Below, one piece after another: positions 1-7,139 of a DNA stretch of 51,068 nt (its first letter is position 1; every line of letters begins with the position of its first letter). Both the position numbers and the translations under genes were made by a program. The stretch covers positions 1 through 51,068 of the forward strand of contig OUUY01000119.1 of assembly GCA_900302705.1 (NCBI GenBank), in the 5' to 3' direction. The stretch comes from Candidatus Sulfobium mesophilum (GTDB taxonomy: Bacteria; Nitrospirota; Thermodesulfovibrionia; Thermodesulfovibrionales; UBA6898). The notes under the pieces were generated by a model. It ran no database searches. It had not been told where the DNA came from and saw only the letters and a list, made by a program, of their open reading frames with translations.

Positions 1-432
1 GAAAAGGCCGGTGTTGAGGAAGCAATGAAACTGGCGAAGGAGGCCGGAGCAAAACGCGCTCTTCCTCTGGCGGTATCAGCCCCTTCACACTGTGCACTTA
101 TGATTTCGGCTTCGGACAGACTCGAAACACTCCTGAATACCATCGAAATGGGCGAGCCTGCTGTCCCTTTGGTGAATAATGCCGATGCAATGTTTCTTGT
201 TAACGCCGGAAAGATAAAAATCTCCCTTATCAAACAACTGAACAGCCCGCTTTTATGGGAGGACTCAATCAGAAATATCGTGAACAAGGGCGTAGGCACT
301 TTTATAGAAGTTGGACCTGGCAAGGTGCTCTCGGGTTTAATCAAGAGAATAGAGCCTGAGGCGAAAATCTTAAACGTCGAGGACATGGCCAGTCTCGAAA
401 AAACGCTTCAACTGTTTAAAGACGAAGGATAA
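1..432 (+). CDS. fabD: Malonyl-CoA:ACP transacylase, C-terminal part (5' end outside window)
   Basis: The reading frame is open from base 1, so the true start lies upstream; 143 residues remain. FabD moves malonyl from CoA to acyl carrier protein at the start of fatty-acid synthesis in the cytoplasm. The visible part has the PSHCALM motif (His at about residue 30 of the fragment), matching the catalytic His of the Ser-His pair, and the family-typical C-terminal GPGKVLSGLIKR. The GxSxG nucleophile elbow lies outside the window. No other fab gene follows; the next gene is on the opposite strand, so this is the end of its transcription unit. An ATG at 25 is internal and should not be used as the start. 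Confidence 0.93.
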   Translation, partial: EKAGVEEAMKLAKEAGAKRALPLAVSAPSHCALMISASDRLETLLNTIEMGEPAVPLVNNADAMFLVNAGKIKISLIKQLNSPLLWEDSIRNIVNKGVGTFIEVGPGKVLSGLIKRIEPEAKILNVEDMASLEKTLQLFKDEG

Positions 433-507
433 ATACAATATTATTTTCCCTGTCATAGAGGCAGCTAAGCTTTAAAGCCTTCGCTACTACGCCTTGGCTG
501 GCTCATG

Positions 508-840
508 CTAAGAAATTGTCGTATCAAAGGAGCCGACTTTTTTCATATGAAAAAGTTTGGCGAGGATCTGTGCCGGAAAGGTTTCTATCGCAATATTGTA
601 ATCCCGCACCGCAGCGTTGTAGTCGCTTGCCACAGGCGCTATATTGTCTTCAAATTCCCGAAGCTGCGTTTTGTCCGTCAGGTCATGTCGCTCCCCAAGG
701 AGAGTACGGAGGTTTGACCACAAAAAGCTCACCGTTGCCCTTAGTTTTACCAATCTAGCGTACAAGGCAATAGCGGAAAGCAGAACGAGCAAGGCAGTAC
801 CAAAGAGCACTATAAGTACAATTATGATAAAGGCGGCCAT
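508..840 (-). CDS. Short LemA-like membrane protein with a missing central region
   Basis: This 110-residue protein starts with a hydrophobic helix (about residues 3-28) followed by a segment resembling LemA just after its membrane anchor (LVKLRATVSFLW, ERHDL). It then jumps to the LemA C-terminal signature (DYNAAVRDYNIAIETFP, then AKLF and a Lys-rich end). LemA proteins are usually about 180-190 residues with a long helical bundle between these blocks, so about 75-80 residues seem to be missing. Frame and stop are intact. LemA function is poorly defined: an inner-membrane anchor with a largely helical soluble domain. It could be a genuine mini-LemA or a gene in decay. It is upstream of nothing on its strand and lies 34 bp downstream of the K+ channel gene, so it may be co-transcribed with it. 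Confidence 0.6.
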   Translation of the reverse strand: MAAFIIIVLIVLFGTALLVLLSAIALYARLVKLRATVSFLWSNLRTLLGERHDLTDKTQLREFEDNIAPVASDYNAAVRDYNIAIETFPAQILAKLFHMKKVGSFDTTIS

Positions 841-874
841 TTTATCTTACTGGAGTGAGTTCTTCTCCTATGTA

Positions 875-1900
875 TTATTTCACTTTGGCCAGCGCCATAT
901 CTTCCAGTATCTTAAGTTTGGATATTTCGCCCAGGGCGATTAATGTGTCGCCAGTCCTTATAGCGGTCCTGTATGTGGGGTTGAACCGCATTTCTCCTGA
1001 ACCTTGCTTGATGGCGACGACGATGATGCCCAGTTCCCTGCCTATTCCGCATTCATCGAGTGTGAGACCCACCAGGCCCGAGTTATCCTGAATCGTTATT
1101 TCTTCCATCTGAAGGTCAATGTTTCCGCTTTTGGTAGCAAACTCGATAAAATCCACGACCGCCGGCTTCAAGACGGTATGGGCTATCCTTAGACCTCCTA
1201 TGTAATAAGGGGAGACGACCCTGTCTGCACCGGCCCTGACAAGCTTCTGTTCAGACCCTTCTTCCCCGGCCCGCGCAACAATCATGAGTCTGGGGTTTAG
1301 TCCCCTTGCACTTAGAACTACATAAAGGTTTTCAGCATCAGTGGGAAGGACCGATATGAGGCCCCTGGCCCTCCCTATCTGCACTTCTTTTAATATCTCG
1401 TCTCTGGTGGCGTCTCCTTCGACTAAAAGGACATCCTGTCCGCCGATAAGCGCCTCAGGCTTTTTTTCGATGACGACAAATGAAATATTCTTTTCCTTTA
1501 ATTCCCTGCATATTATCTTGCCCATCCTGCCGTAGCCGCACACAATAAAGTGTTCCCTGAGTTCCTTGATCTTTTTTTCCAATCTCTTCCTCCCGAATAT
1601 CTCCTCAAATTCACCTTCCAGCATAAACTTCGCTATCGTGCCCAGCGCGTAAAACACCGTTCCTACCCCGCCCACAATGAGCGCTATTGTAAACACCCTC
1701 CCGATGCGCGACAGCGGATGAACCTCTCCGAATCCCACTGTGGTGAGAGTTGTGATGGTCATATATAAAGAATCCAGAAAGTCCCATCCCTCAATAAAGA
1801 CATATCCTACGGTTCCGGCTGATATGAGAAGGAGTATCAGCGCAGCGGAGAGCATGATTTTATTTCTAAATGTTTCTACCTGAAACAGTACACCGGTCAT
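875..1900 (-). CDS. Two-TM potassium channel with TrkA (RCK) domains
   Basis: 341 residues. TM1 is about 16-36, the pore loop carries the K+ selectivity filter TVGFGE (54-59), and TM2 is about 66-92. A cytosolic TrkA-N/RCK Rossmann domain follows, with GYGRMG at 122-127, and then a TrkA-C domain (about 255-341). This is the Kch/MthK architecture: a ligand- or nucleotide-gated K+ channel of the inner membrane. Length is typical. The ATG at 1898-1900 has no Shine-Dalgarno but sits 7 nt after a TATTAT hexamer, as in several other genes here. The LemA-like gene lies 34 bp downstream on the same strand and may be in the same unit. Family assignment is secure; ion and ligand specificity are inferred. 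Confidence 0.93.
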   Translation of the reverse strand: MTGVLFQVETFRNKIMLSAALILLLISAGTVGYVFIEGWDFLDSLYMTITTLTTVGFGEVHPLSRIGRVFTIALIVGGVGTVFYALGTIAKFMLEGEFEEIFGRKRLEKKIKELREHFIVCGYGRMGKIICRELKEKNISFVVIEKKPEALIGGQDVLLVEGDATRDEILKEVQIGRARGLISVLPTDAENLYVVLSARGLNPRLMIVARAGEEGSEQKLVRAGADRVVSPYYIGGLRIAHTVLKPAVVDFIEFATKSGNIDLQMEEITIQDNSGLVGLTLDECGIGRELGIIVVAIKQGSGEMRFNPTYRTAIRTGDTLIALGEISKLKILEDMALAKVK

Positions 1901-1907
1901 GCTTCAA

Positions 1908-1913
1908 ATAATA
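1908..1913 (-). promoter_or_regulatory. -10 element of the K+ channel gene, leaderless configuration
   Basis: On the minus strand TATTAT (positions 1913 to 1908) is followed by seven bases (ttgaagc) and then the ATG. A possible -35 TTGTGA lies 19 bp upstream. The expected +1 is at or one base before the A of the start codon. No purine-rich ribosome binding site is present. Confidence 0.45.
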
Positions 1914-1982
1914 CCATTTTTTTATTATTTGGTCACAAGGAAATCAAGCTGATTTGACCCGTAATGCCGGGCTTAGGGGCAA

Positions 1983-2624
1983 TTAATTAGCGCCCCTGCG
2001 ATGTCTGAGGAATTGGATTATGCCAGGCAGTACAGATATGAAAATGATAGCAAAAATTACGATAGTAAAGTTTCGTTTTACGACTGCAATATTGCCGAAA
2101 TAATATCCTGCGAAAATGAAGATGCCGACCCAGGCGATGCCGGCGGCGACATTATAGAGGGAGAACCTCCAATGAGTCATGGCGCCGATGCCCGCCACAA
2201 AAGGGGCAAAAGTGCGGATGATGGGAATGAAGCGGGCTATGACAATGGTTTTTCCCCCGTGCTTTTCGTAAAAACGATGGGTTCTCTCCAGGTATTCCCT
2301 GTTAAGTAAACGGACGTTTTGTTTATCAAATATCTTTGGACCTATCGCATGCCCTATCCAGTAATTCGTCGTATTCCCGGCGATTGCCGCGAAGCTAAGA
2401 AGGCCAAAGAGAATGCCTACATCCAGGGAACTCGTGGAGGCAAGCGCCCCGGCAGCAAAGAGGAGAGAATCCCCGGGCAGTATCGGCGCAATTACGAGCC
2501 CGGTCTCGCAAAAGATGATGAGGAAAAGGATCAGGTAGGTCCATACTCCGTAATTATGTATAACAACGGCAAGGTGTTTGTCCAAATGCATAAAGATATC
2601 GAAGAATGTCTTTATCAGTTCCAT
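1983..2624 (-). CDS. DedA/SNARE-associated (VTT) family membrane protein
   Basis: 213 residues with the DedA pattern: an early hydrophobic helix, the re-entrant segment FCETGLVIAPILPGDSLLF (acidic Glu at 39, Asp in PGDSLL) and the conserved RFIPIIRTFAPFVAG block near the middle, then two C-terminal transmembrane helices and a basic tail. DedA proteins are inner-membrane lipid scramblases or transporters, some acting on undecaprenyl phosphate or phosphatidylethanolamine; substrate cannot be told from sequence. The gene is divergent from the threonine synthase operon, about 175 bp apart, and followed by the K+ channel gene on the same strand after 82 bp. A TAAAAT box lies 12 nt before the ATG on the minus strand. 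Confidence 0.93.
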   Translation of the reverse strand: MELIKTFFDIFMHLDKHLAVVIHNYGVWTYLILFLIIFCETGLVIAPILPGDSLLFAAGALASTSSLDVGILFGLLSFAAIAGNTTNYWIGHAIGPKIFDKQNVRLLNREYLERTHRFYEKHGGKTIVIARFIPIIRTFAPFVAGIGAMTHWRFSLYNVAAGIAWVGIFIFAGYYFGNIAVVKRNFTIVIFAIIFISVLPGIIQFLRHRRGAN

Positions 2625-2739
2625 ACAGTGACAGATATTTTACATTAAGCGGCTGGTTTTTGTTGAACGACCGCGCTAAAACAGCTTTTGATGTATCTTC
2701 AAGCAAAGTTGATGGTGAATAAGGAATGGCGTCTGTTCT

Positions 2740-2768
2740 TTGAAATATTGGCTGATATAAAGTAAAAT
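2740..2768 (+). promoter_or_regulatory. Sigma70-type promoter of the thrC operon
   Basis: TTGAAA (2740-2745), a 17-bp spacer and TAAAAT (2763-2768) form a near-consensus promoter in an AT-rich stretch. The predicted +1 is near 2775, giving a leader of about 25 nt that contains a strong GGGAGG Shine-Dalgarno at 2787-2792, seven bases before the thrC ATG. Confidence 0.65.
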
Positions 2769-2799
2769 ATATTTTATTTTTAAGTCGGGAGGTAGAGGG

Positions 2800-4032
2800 A
2801 TGGGATATATAAAGGGCCTTAAATGCAGAGAATGCGGCAGGGAATATCCTGTTGAGCCCATATATGTCTGTGAGTTCTGTTTTGGCCCACTCGAGGTGGC
2901 CTATGATTATAACAGCATCTCAAAGGCTGTCAGCAGAAAGAAGATAGAAAAGAGAGAAAAGAACCTCTGGAGATACAGGGAGCTTCTCCCCATAGACGGC
3001 GAACCCCAGGTTGGCCTGGACTCGGGCTTTACGCCGCTTCTGAGGGCTGATAATCTTGCAAAGGCCCTCGGAGTGGACGAACTCTATATCAAGGACGACA
3101 CCGTAGTTCATCCTACGCTTTCTTTTAAGGACAGGGTTGTTTCTATCGCCCTGACAAAGGCGAAGGAGTTTGGTTTCGACACGGTGGCCTGCGCTTCGAC
3201 AGGTAACCTCGCACATTCCGTCTCAGCGCACGGCGCCCGCGCAGGTTTTAAAAGGTTTATCTTTATCCCTGCCTCTTTGGAGGCATCAAAGATCATCGCC
3301 TCTTTGGTCTATGAGCCGAACCTTGTCGCCGTTGACGGAAACTATGATGATGTGAACAGGCTCTGCAGTGAGATAGCGAACAAGTATAGGTGGGCATTCG
3401 TAAATATAAACATAAGACCTTTTTACGCGGAGGGTTCCAAGACTCTCGGGTTCGAAATCATAGAACAACTAGGGTGGAAGGCCCCTGACAATGTCGTTGT
3501 GCCGTGCGCAAGCGGATCACTTCTTACAAAGGTATGGAAAAGTTTCAAGGAGTTCAGGGACATAGGCGTCATCAGGGAACTTGATACAAAGGTCTTTGCC
3601 GCTCAGGCTACCGGTTGCTCCCCCATTACTACTGCGATCAAACAGGGCGTTGATGTGATAAGACCTGTTAAGCCCAGCACAATCGCTAAGTCCCTGGCGA
3701 TCGGCAATCCGGCAGACGGCTATTATGCCACTCAGGTGATAAAGGAGACCGGCGGATATGGAGAGGATGTCTCAGATCAGGAGATCATCGAGGCGATGAA
3801 ACTTCTGGCGCGTACAGAGGGGGTATTCGCCGAGACAGCCGGAGGCGTAACCCTGGCAACGGCTAAGAAACTTATCGAGGCAGGCAGGATCAAAAGGAAC
3901 GAAGTTACGGTCATATGCATTACCGGCAACGGTCTCAAGACGCAGGAGGCGCTGCATGGGCACACGGCAGTACCATATTATATAAAGCCTAATCTAGCCT
4001 CTTTTGAAGAGGTCATGAAAACAATCAAATAG
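2800..4032 (+). CDS. thrC: Threonine synthase
   Basis: 410 residues. It converts O-phosphohomoserine to threonine with pyridoxal phosphate. The N-terminus has a zinc-ribbon-like set of four Cys (9, 12, 24, 27), as in the long thrC subfamily. The PLP-binding Lys is 110 in HPTLSFKDR, followed by the STGNLAHSV phosphate-binding loop; GNGLKTQ lies near the C-terminus. Length fits the bacterial/archaeal class that lacks the extra domain of E. coli ThrC. ATG has an excellent GGGAGG site. First gene of an operon continuing with a sulfur-carrier protein, a NIL-domain protein, an ApgM-family enzyme and aspartokinase, so its substrate supply (homoserine phosphate) is probably made by a neighbour. Confidence 0.96.
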   Translation: MGYIKGLKCRECGREYPVEPIYVCEFCFGPLEVAYDYNSISKAVSRKKIEKREKNLWRYRELLPIDGEPQVGLDSGFTPLLRADNLAKALGVDELYIKDDTVVHPTLSFKDRVVSIALTKAKEFGFDTVACASTGNLAHSVSAHGARAGFKRFIFIPASLEASKIIASLVYEPNLVAVDGNYDDVNRLCSEIANKYRWAFVNINIRPFYAEGSKTLGFEIIEQLGWKAPDNVVVPCASGSLLTKVWKSFKEFRDIGVIRELDTKVFAAQATGCSPITTAIKQGVDVIRPVKPSTIAKSLAIGNPADGYYATQVIKETGGYGEDVSDQEIIEAMKLLARTEGVFAETAGGVTLATAKKLIEAGRIKRNEVTVICITGNGLKTQEALHGHTAVPYYIKPNLASFEEVMKTIK

Positions 4033-4062
4033 CGGTGTTTGAATGACAAGGAGGAAAAATAC

Positions 4063-4380
4063 ATGGCAGTAAAGGTGAGAATTCCGACCCCTCTTCAGCG
4101 GCTGACAGAAGGGAAGGAAGAAGTGGAGGCAGCGGCGGGGAAAATAATTGAACTCGTAAACGAACTGGAGAAGAGGTTCCCAGGGATCGGTGAGAGGATA
4201 TCCGATAGTGGTAAAATCCGCAGATTCGTCAACATTTACGTGAATGATGAGGATATACGTTTTCTCAATGCTGAAGAGACAGTTGTCAAAGACGGAGACG
4301 AGGTCTCAATCGTGCCTGCAATCGCAGGGGGTTCGTCGGACACAGTGAAAGGTTTTTGTCGGGGCAGGTCGACGCTATGA
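4063..4380 (+). CDS. MoaD/ThiS-like ubiquitin-fold sulfur carrier with a C-terminal tail after Gly-Gly
   Basis: 105 residues. The body is a beta-grasp MoaD-type protein (VKVRIPTPLQRLT at the start, VKDGDEVSIVPAIAGG at the end). In MoaD/ThiS proteins the Gly-Gly is normally the C-terminus, where a thiocarboxylate is formed; here Gly-Gly is 89-90 and 15 more residues (starting SSDTVKG) follow before TGA. The start is the ATG at 4063, preceded by AAGGAGG at 4048-4054; a TTG at 4039 in the same frame would place the ribosome site inside the gene. It overlaps the next gene by four bases (ATGA). In Wolinella succinogenes a carrier of this class (HcyS) needs a JAMM protease to expose Gly-Gly before it donates sulfur for homocysteine synthesis. 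The neighbourhood here suggests a similar role. Confidence 0.85.
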   Translation: MAVKVRIPTPLQRLTEGKEEVEAAAGKIIELVNELEKRFPGIGERISDSGKIRRFVNIYVNDEDIRFLNAEETVVKDGDEVSIVPAIAGGSSDTVKGFCRGRSTL

Positions 4381-4613
4381 AAAAGAGGGTCAAGCTGACA
4401 TTCCCGCAGCAGCTCATAAAGGAACCCGTGATTTTTACGATGGCTAAAAAGTTTAATGTAATACCTAACATCAGAAGGGCCAGAGTGACTGAGACAGTCG
4501 GTGAGATGATATTGGAACTCGAAGGAACAGAAGAAGACCTCGCAAAAGGAATAAAGTGGCTTAAGGAAAAAGGTGTCGAGGTCGAACTTGTCGAAGGCGA
4601 TGTCATAGAATAG
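4377..4613 (+). CDS. Stand-alone NIL-domain protein
   Basis: 78 residues made almost entirely of a NIL domain: KRVKLTFPQQLIKEPVIF, then MAKKFNVIPNIRRARV and an EGTEEDLAKGIKWLKEKGVEVE tail region (two beta-alpha-beta units of a ferredoxin-like fold). NIL domains also occur at the C-terminus of the methionine ABC transporter ATPase MetN, where they bind methionine, and beside ferredoxin domains in the anaerobic homocysteine pathway from aspartate semialdehyde. The ATG at 4377 overlaps the TGA of the sulfur carrier. An in-frame TTG at 4356 is possible but less likely. No iron-sulfur cysteines are present. Likely a sensor or a partner in methionine/homocysteine metabolism (inference). Confidence 0.85.
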   Translation: MKKRVKLTFPQQLIKEPVIFTMAKKFNVIPNIRRARVTETVGEMILELEGTEEDLAKGIKWLKEKGVEVELVEGDVIE

Positions 4614-4641
4614 AAGACTGGCTGCTGCAAGGGAAAAACTT

Positions 4642-5853
4642 ATGAAATACATTGTGATAATCGGAGACGGGATGGCCGACAGACCTCTTAAGGAGCTGGG
4701 CGGCAAAACAGCGCTTCAGAAGGCGTTGACGCCTAATATGGACAGGCTTGCTGCGAGCGGCATCTCAGGAAGGGTGAGGACCGTGCCTTCTGACATGCAC
4801 CCTGGTTCGGACGTTGCAAATCTGAGCATACTCGGATATGATCCGCACAGATATTATTCCGGCAGGGCTCCTCTTGAGGCCGCAAGCATCGGCGTAAAAC
4901 TTGGAAAGAATGACATTGCCTTCCGCTGCAACCTGGTTACGTTGAAGTACAACAGGAACAGAACCAGGATGATTATGGAGGACTATAGCAGCGGTCACAT
5001 CTCAACAGAAGAGGCCCGGGTATTGATAAAGGATCTGCAGGCTGAACTTGGCACTAAGCTGATAAAATTTTATCCCGGCATCAGTTACCGTCATCTTATG
5101 ATCTGGTCAGGAGGGTCTGCTGATCTGGAGTGCGTTCCGCCACATGATATAACCGGCAAGGACATTGCGGAGTATCTGCCGGTTGGCAGCGGCGAAGAGC
5201 TGCTCAGAAAGATCATGATTGACGCTGCCGATATCTTGACAGACCATCCGGTAAACCGAAAGAGGATTAAGAAGGGCAAGAACCCCGCAAATAGCGTATG
5301 GCTCTGGGGACAGGGGAAGAAACCTGTCCTTCCGCGTTTCTGCAGGAAATATTCGATTGAAGGCGCCCTTATATCTGCCGTGGATCTGACAAAGGGTCTC
5401 GGTATTTACGCCGGATTTAGGCTGCTTGAGGTCCCGGGCGTGACAGGCTACCTCGACACTAATTATAAAGGCAAAGCAAATGCGGCGCTTAAGGCGCTAA
5501 AAGATGTTGACTTCGTCTACATCCACGTGGAGGCGCCTGACGAGGCTGGCCATTCAGGCAAGATAGCAGACAAGATAAGGGCTATCGAGGATTTTGACAG
5601 GCTGGTAGTAGGGACTGTTCTGAGGGGGGCCAGAGCGCTCGGAGACCATAGGATCCTGCTTCTGCCGGATCATCCTACGCCCGTTGAACTCAGAACACAC
5701 ACCGGCGATCCGGTGCCTTTTGTTTTGTTTGACAGCCGTGCCCTGAAGAAGAACAAAGGGATTCAGTTCAATGAAGAGATTGTTGACAGAGCAGATGCGC
5801 TGTCGTTTGAAGAAGGCCACAAGCTGATGGATTTTTTCATCAGAGGGAAATAA
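4642..5853 (+). CDS. ApgM-family enzyme (archaeal-type phosphoglycerate mutase fold), possible homoserine kinase substitute
   Basis: 403 residues of the cofactor-independent, archaeal-type phosphoglycerate mutase branch of the alkaline-phosphatase superfamily. IIGDGMADRP at the start provides a metal ligand (Asp9), HPGSDVANLSILGYDP holds the nucleophile Ser (about 56), and HVEAPDEAGHSG and LLLPDHPTP give further metal ligands. Two functions are possible: interconversion of 2- and 3-phosphoglycerate, or the homoserine-phosphorylating role predicted for ApgM paralogues found in threonine gene clusters lacking thrB. Position between thrC and aspartokinase, and the absence of a GHMP-type thrB here, favour the second (inference). 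The gene is 28 bp after the NIL gene, with AAGGGA upstream of the ATG. Confidence 0.9.
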   Translation: MKYIVIIGDGMADRPLKELGGKTALQKALTPNMDRLAASGISGRVRTVPSDMHPGSDVANLSILGYDPHRYYSGRAPLEAASIGVKLGKNDIAFRCNLVTLKYNRNRTRMIMEDYSSGHISTEEARVLIKDLQAELGTKLIKFYPGISYRHLMIWSGGSADLECVPPHDITGKDIAEYLPVGSGEELLRKIMIDAADILTDHPVNRKRIKKGKNPANSVWLWGQGKKPVLPRFCRKYSIEGALISAVDLTKGLGIYAGFRLLEVPGVTGYLDTNYKGKANAALKALKDVDFVYIHVEAPDEAGHSGKIADKIRAIEDFDRLVVGTVLRGARALGDHRILLLPDHPTPVELRTHTGDPVPFVLFDSRALKKNKGIQFNEEIVDRADALSFEEGHKLMDFFIRGK

Positions 5854-5898
5854 CGCGATGTTTCTGCTGGTTAAGTCAATTTCGTATGGAGGAGGAAG

Positions 5899-7131
5899 TT
5901 GGCGCTGATAGTTCAGAAATACGGTGGCACGTCGGTCGGCACCATAGAGAGGATAAAGGCGGTCGCCGACCGTGTTGTTGATACTGCTAAGAATGGCGAC
6001 CAGGTCGTGGTGGTCGTATCTGCCATGTCCGGGGAGACTGACAAGCTTATCGGGCTTGCTCAAAAGATAAGCGCCTCACCTAACGAAAGGGAGATGGATA
6101 TGCTCCTTTCTTCGGGTGAACGGGTTACGTCGGCGCTTACGGCTATGGCAGTTGAGGCTCTCGGTTATAGGGCCAGATCGATGACCGGGAGACAGGCCGG
6201 TATCATTACCGACACGGTTCATACGAAAGCCAGGATAGAGCGGATCTCGGGCGAGAGGATCAGGAAGGCCCTTCACGAGGGCTACGTAGTGGTAATCGCT
6301 GGTTTTCAGGGGGTAACCGAAGGGGAAACGGACGTGACGACGCTCGGCAGGGGCGGATCTGACCTCTCCGCAGTGGCGGTTGCTGCTGCAATAAATGCAG
6401 ACATTTGCGAGATATACACTGACGTCGACGGCGTCTATACGACAGACCCGAATATCGTGCCAGAGGCAAGAAAACTCAGGAAGATTTCCTACGAGGAGAT
6501 GCTTGAGCTTGCGAGCCTTGGAGCGAAGGTCCTTCAGACCAGGTCCGTCGAATTCGCCATGAAGTACAATGTCCCCGTGGTCGTCAGGTCTAGCTTTAAC
6601 AACAACCCGGGGACACTCGTTGTCCAGGAGGAAAAAGATATGGAGAATGTGGTGGTATCAGGCGTGGCATATGACAAGAACCAGGCAAAGATTACGATTG
6701 TGGATGTCCCAGACAAACCGGGCATCGCGGCGAAACTTTTCGACGTCATAGCATCATCTAATATCGTTGTTGATATGATAGTGCAGAACGTAAGCAGCGA
6801 TGGCAAGTCTGCTGACATCTCTTTCACGGTTCCTAAGACCGATTCCAAACGCGCTGTCGAAGTCACAGGCAAGATAGCGGCTGAGCTTGGTGCAAAGAGA
6901 GTTGATCTCAGGGAGGACATAAGCAAGGTTTCGATCGTCGGCGTCGGCATGAGGACACACTCTGGCGTTGCTTCAAAGATGTTTCAGACGCTTGCGTCTC
7001 ACGGCATAAATATCGTGATGATAAGCACCTCCGAGATAAAGGTCTCCTGCGTCATAGATCTCAAATTTACGGAGCTTGCCGTGAGGGTGCTCCATGCTGC
7101 CTTTGGCCTTGCTGAAGCGGCCGGGGTATGA
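5899..7131 (+). CDS. lysC: Aspartate kinase
   Basis: 410 residues; phosphorylates aspartate to open the lysine/threonine/methionine branch. N-terminal amino-acid kinase domain with [10 protein letters not shown] (6-14), a central [14 protein letters not shown] substrate region and [13 protein letters not shown]. Two C-terminal ACT domains follow (about 265-410), expected to bind threonine and/or lysine as feedback inhibitors. TTG start at 5899, supported by GGAGGAGG at 5888-5895 just upstream; the protein then begins at the family's normal place. It is 45 bp after the ApgM gene and 8 bp before cimA, so clearly in the same operon. Confidence 0.96.
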   Translation: MALIVQKYGGTSVGTIERIKAVADRVVDTAKNGDQVVVVVSAMSGETDKLIGLAQKISASPNEREMDMLLSSGERVTSALTAMAVEALGYRARSMTGRQAGIITDTVHTKARIERISGERIRKALHEGYVVVIAGFQGVTEGETDVTTLGRGGSDLSAVAVAAAINADICEIYTDVDGVYTTDPNIVPEARKLRKISYEEMLELASLGAKVLQTRSVEFAMKYNVPVVVRSSFNNNPGTLVVQEEKDMENVVVSGVAYDKNQAKITIVDVPDKPGIAAKLFDVIASSNIVVDMIVQNVSSDGKSADISFTVPKTDSKRAVEVTGKIAAELGAKRVDLREDISKVSIVGVGMRTHSGVASKMFQTLASHGINIVMISTSEIKVSCVIDLKFTELAVRVLHAAFGLAEAAGV

Positions 7132-7139
7132 TGTGAATT

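Noticed and set aside
433-507. Possible repeat or terminator between fabD and the LemA-like gene
   Set aside because: Only a weak AAGCTTTAAAGCCTT symmetry is present, with no T-run and no match to the other repeats.
4039-4062. TTG start giving a longer sulfur carrier protein
   Set aside because: It would place the AAGGAGG ribosome site inside the coding region; the ATG at 4063 has ideal spacing.
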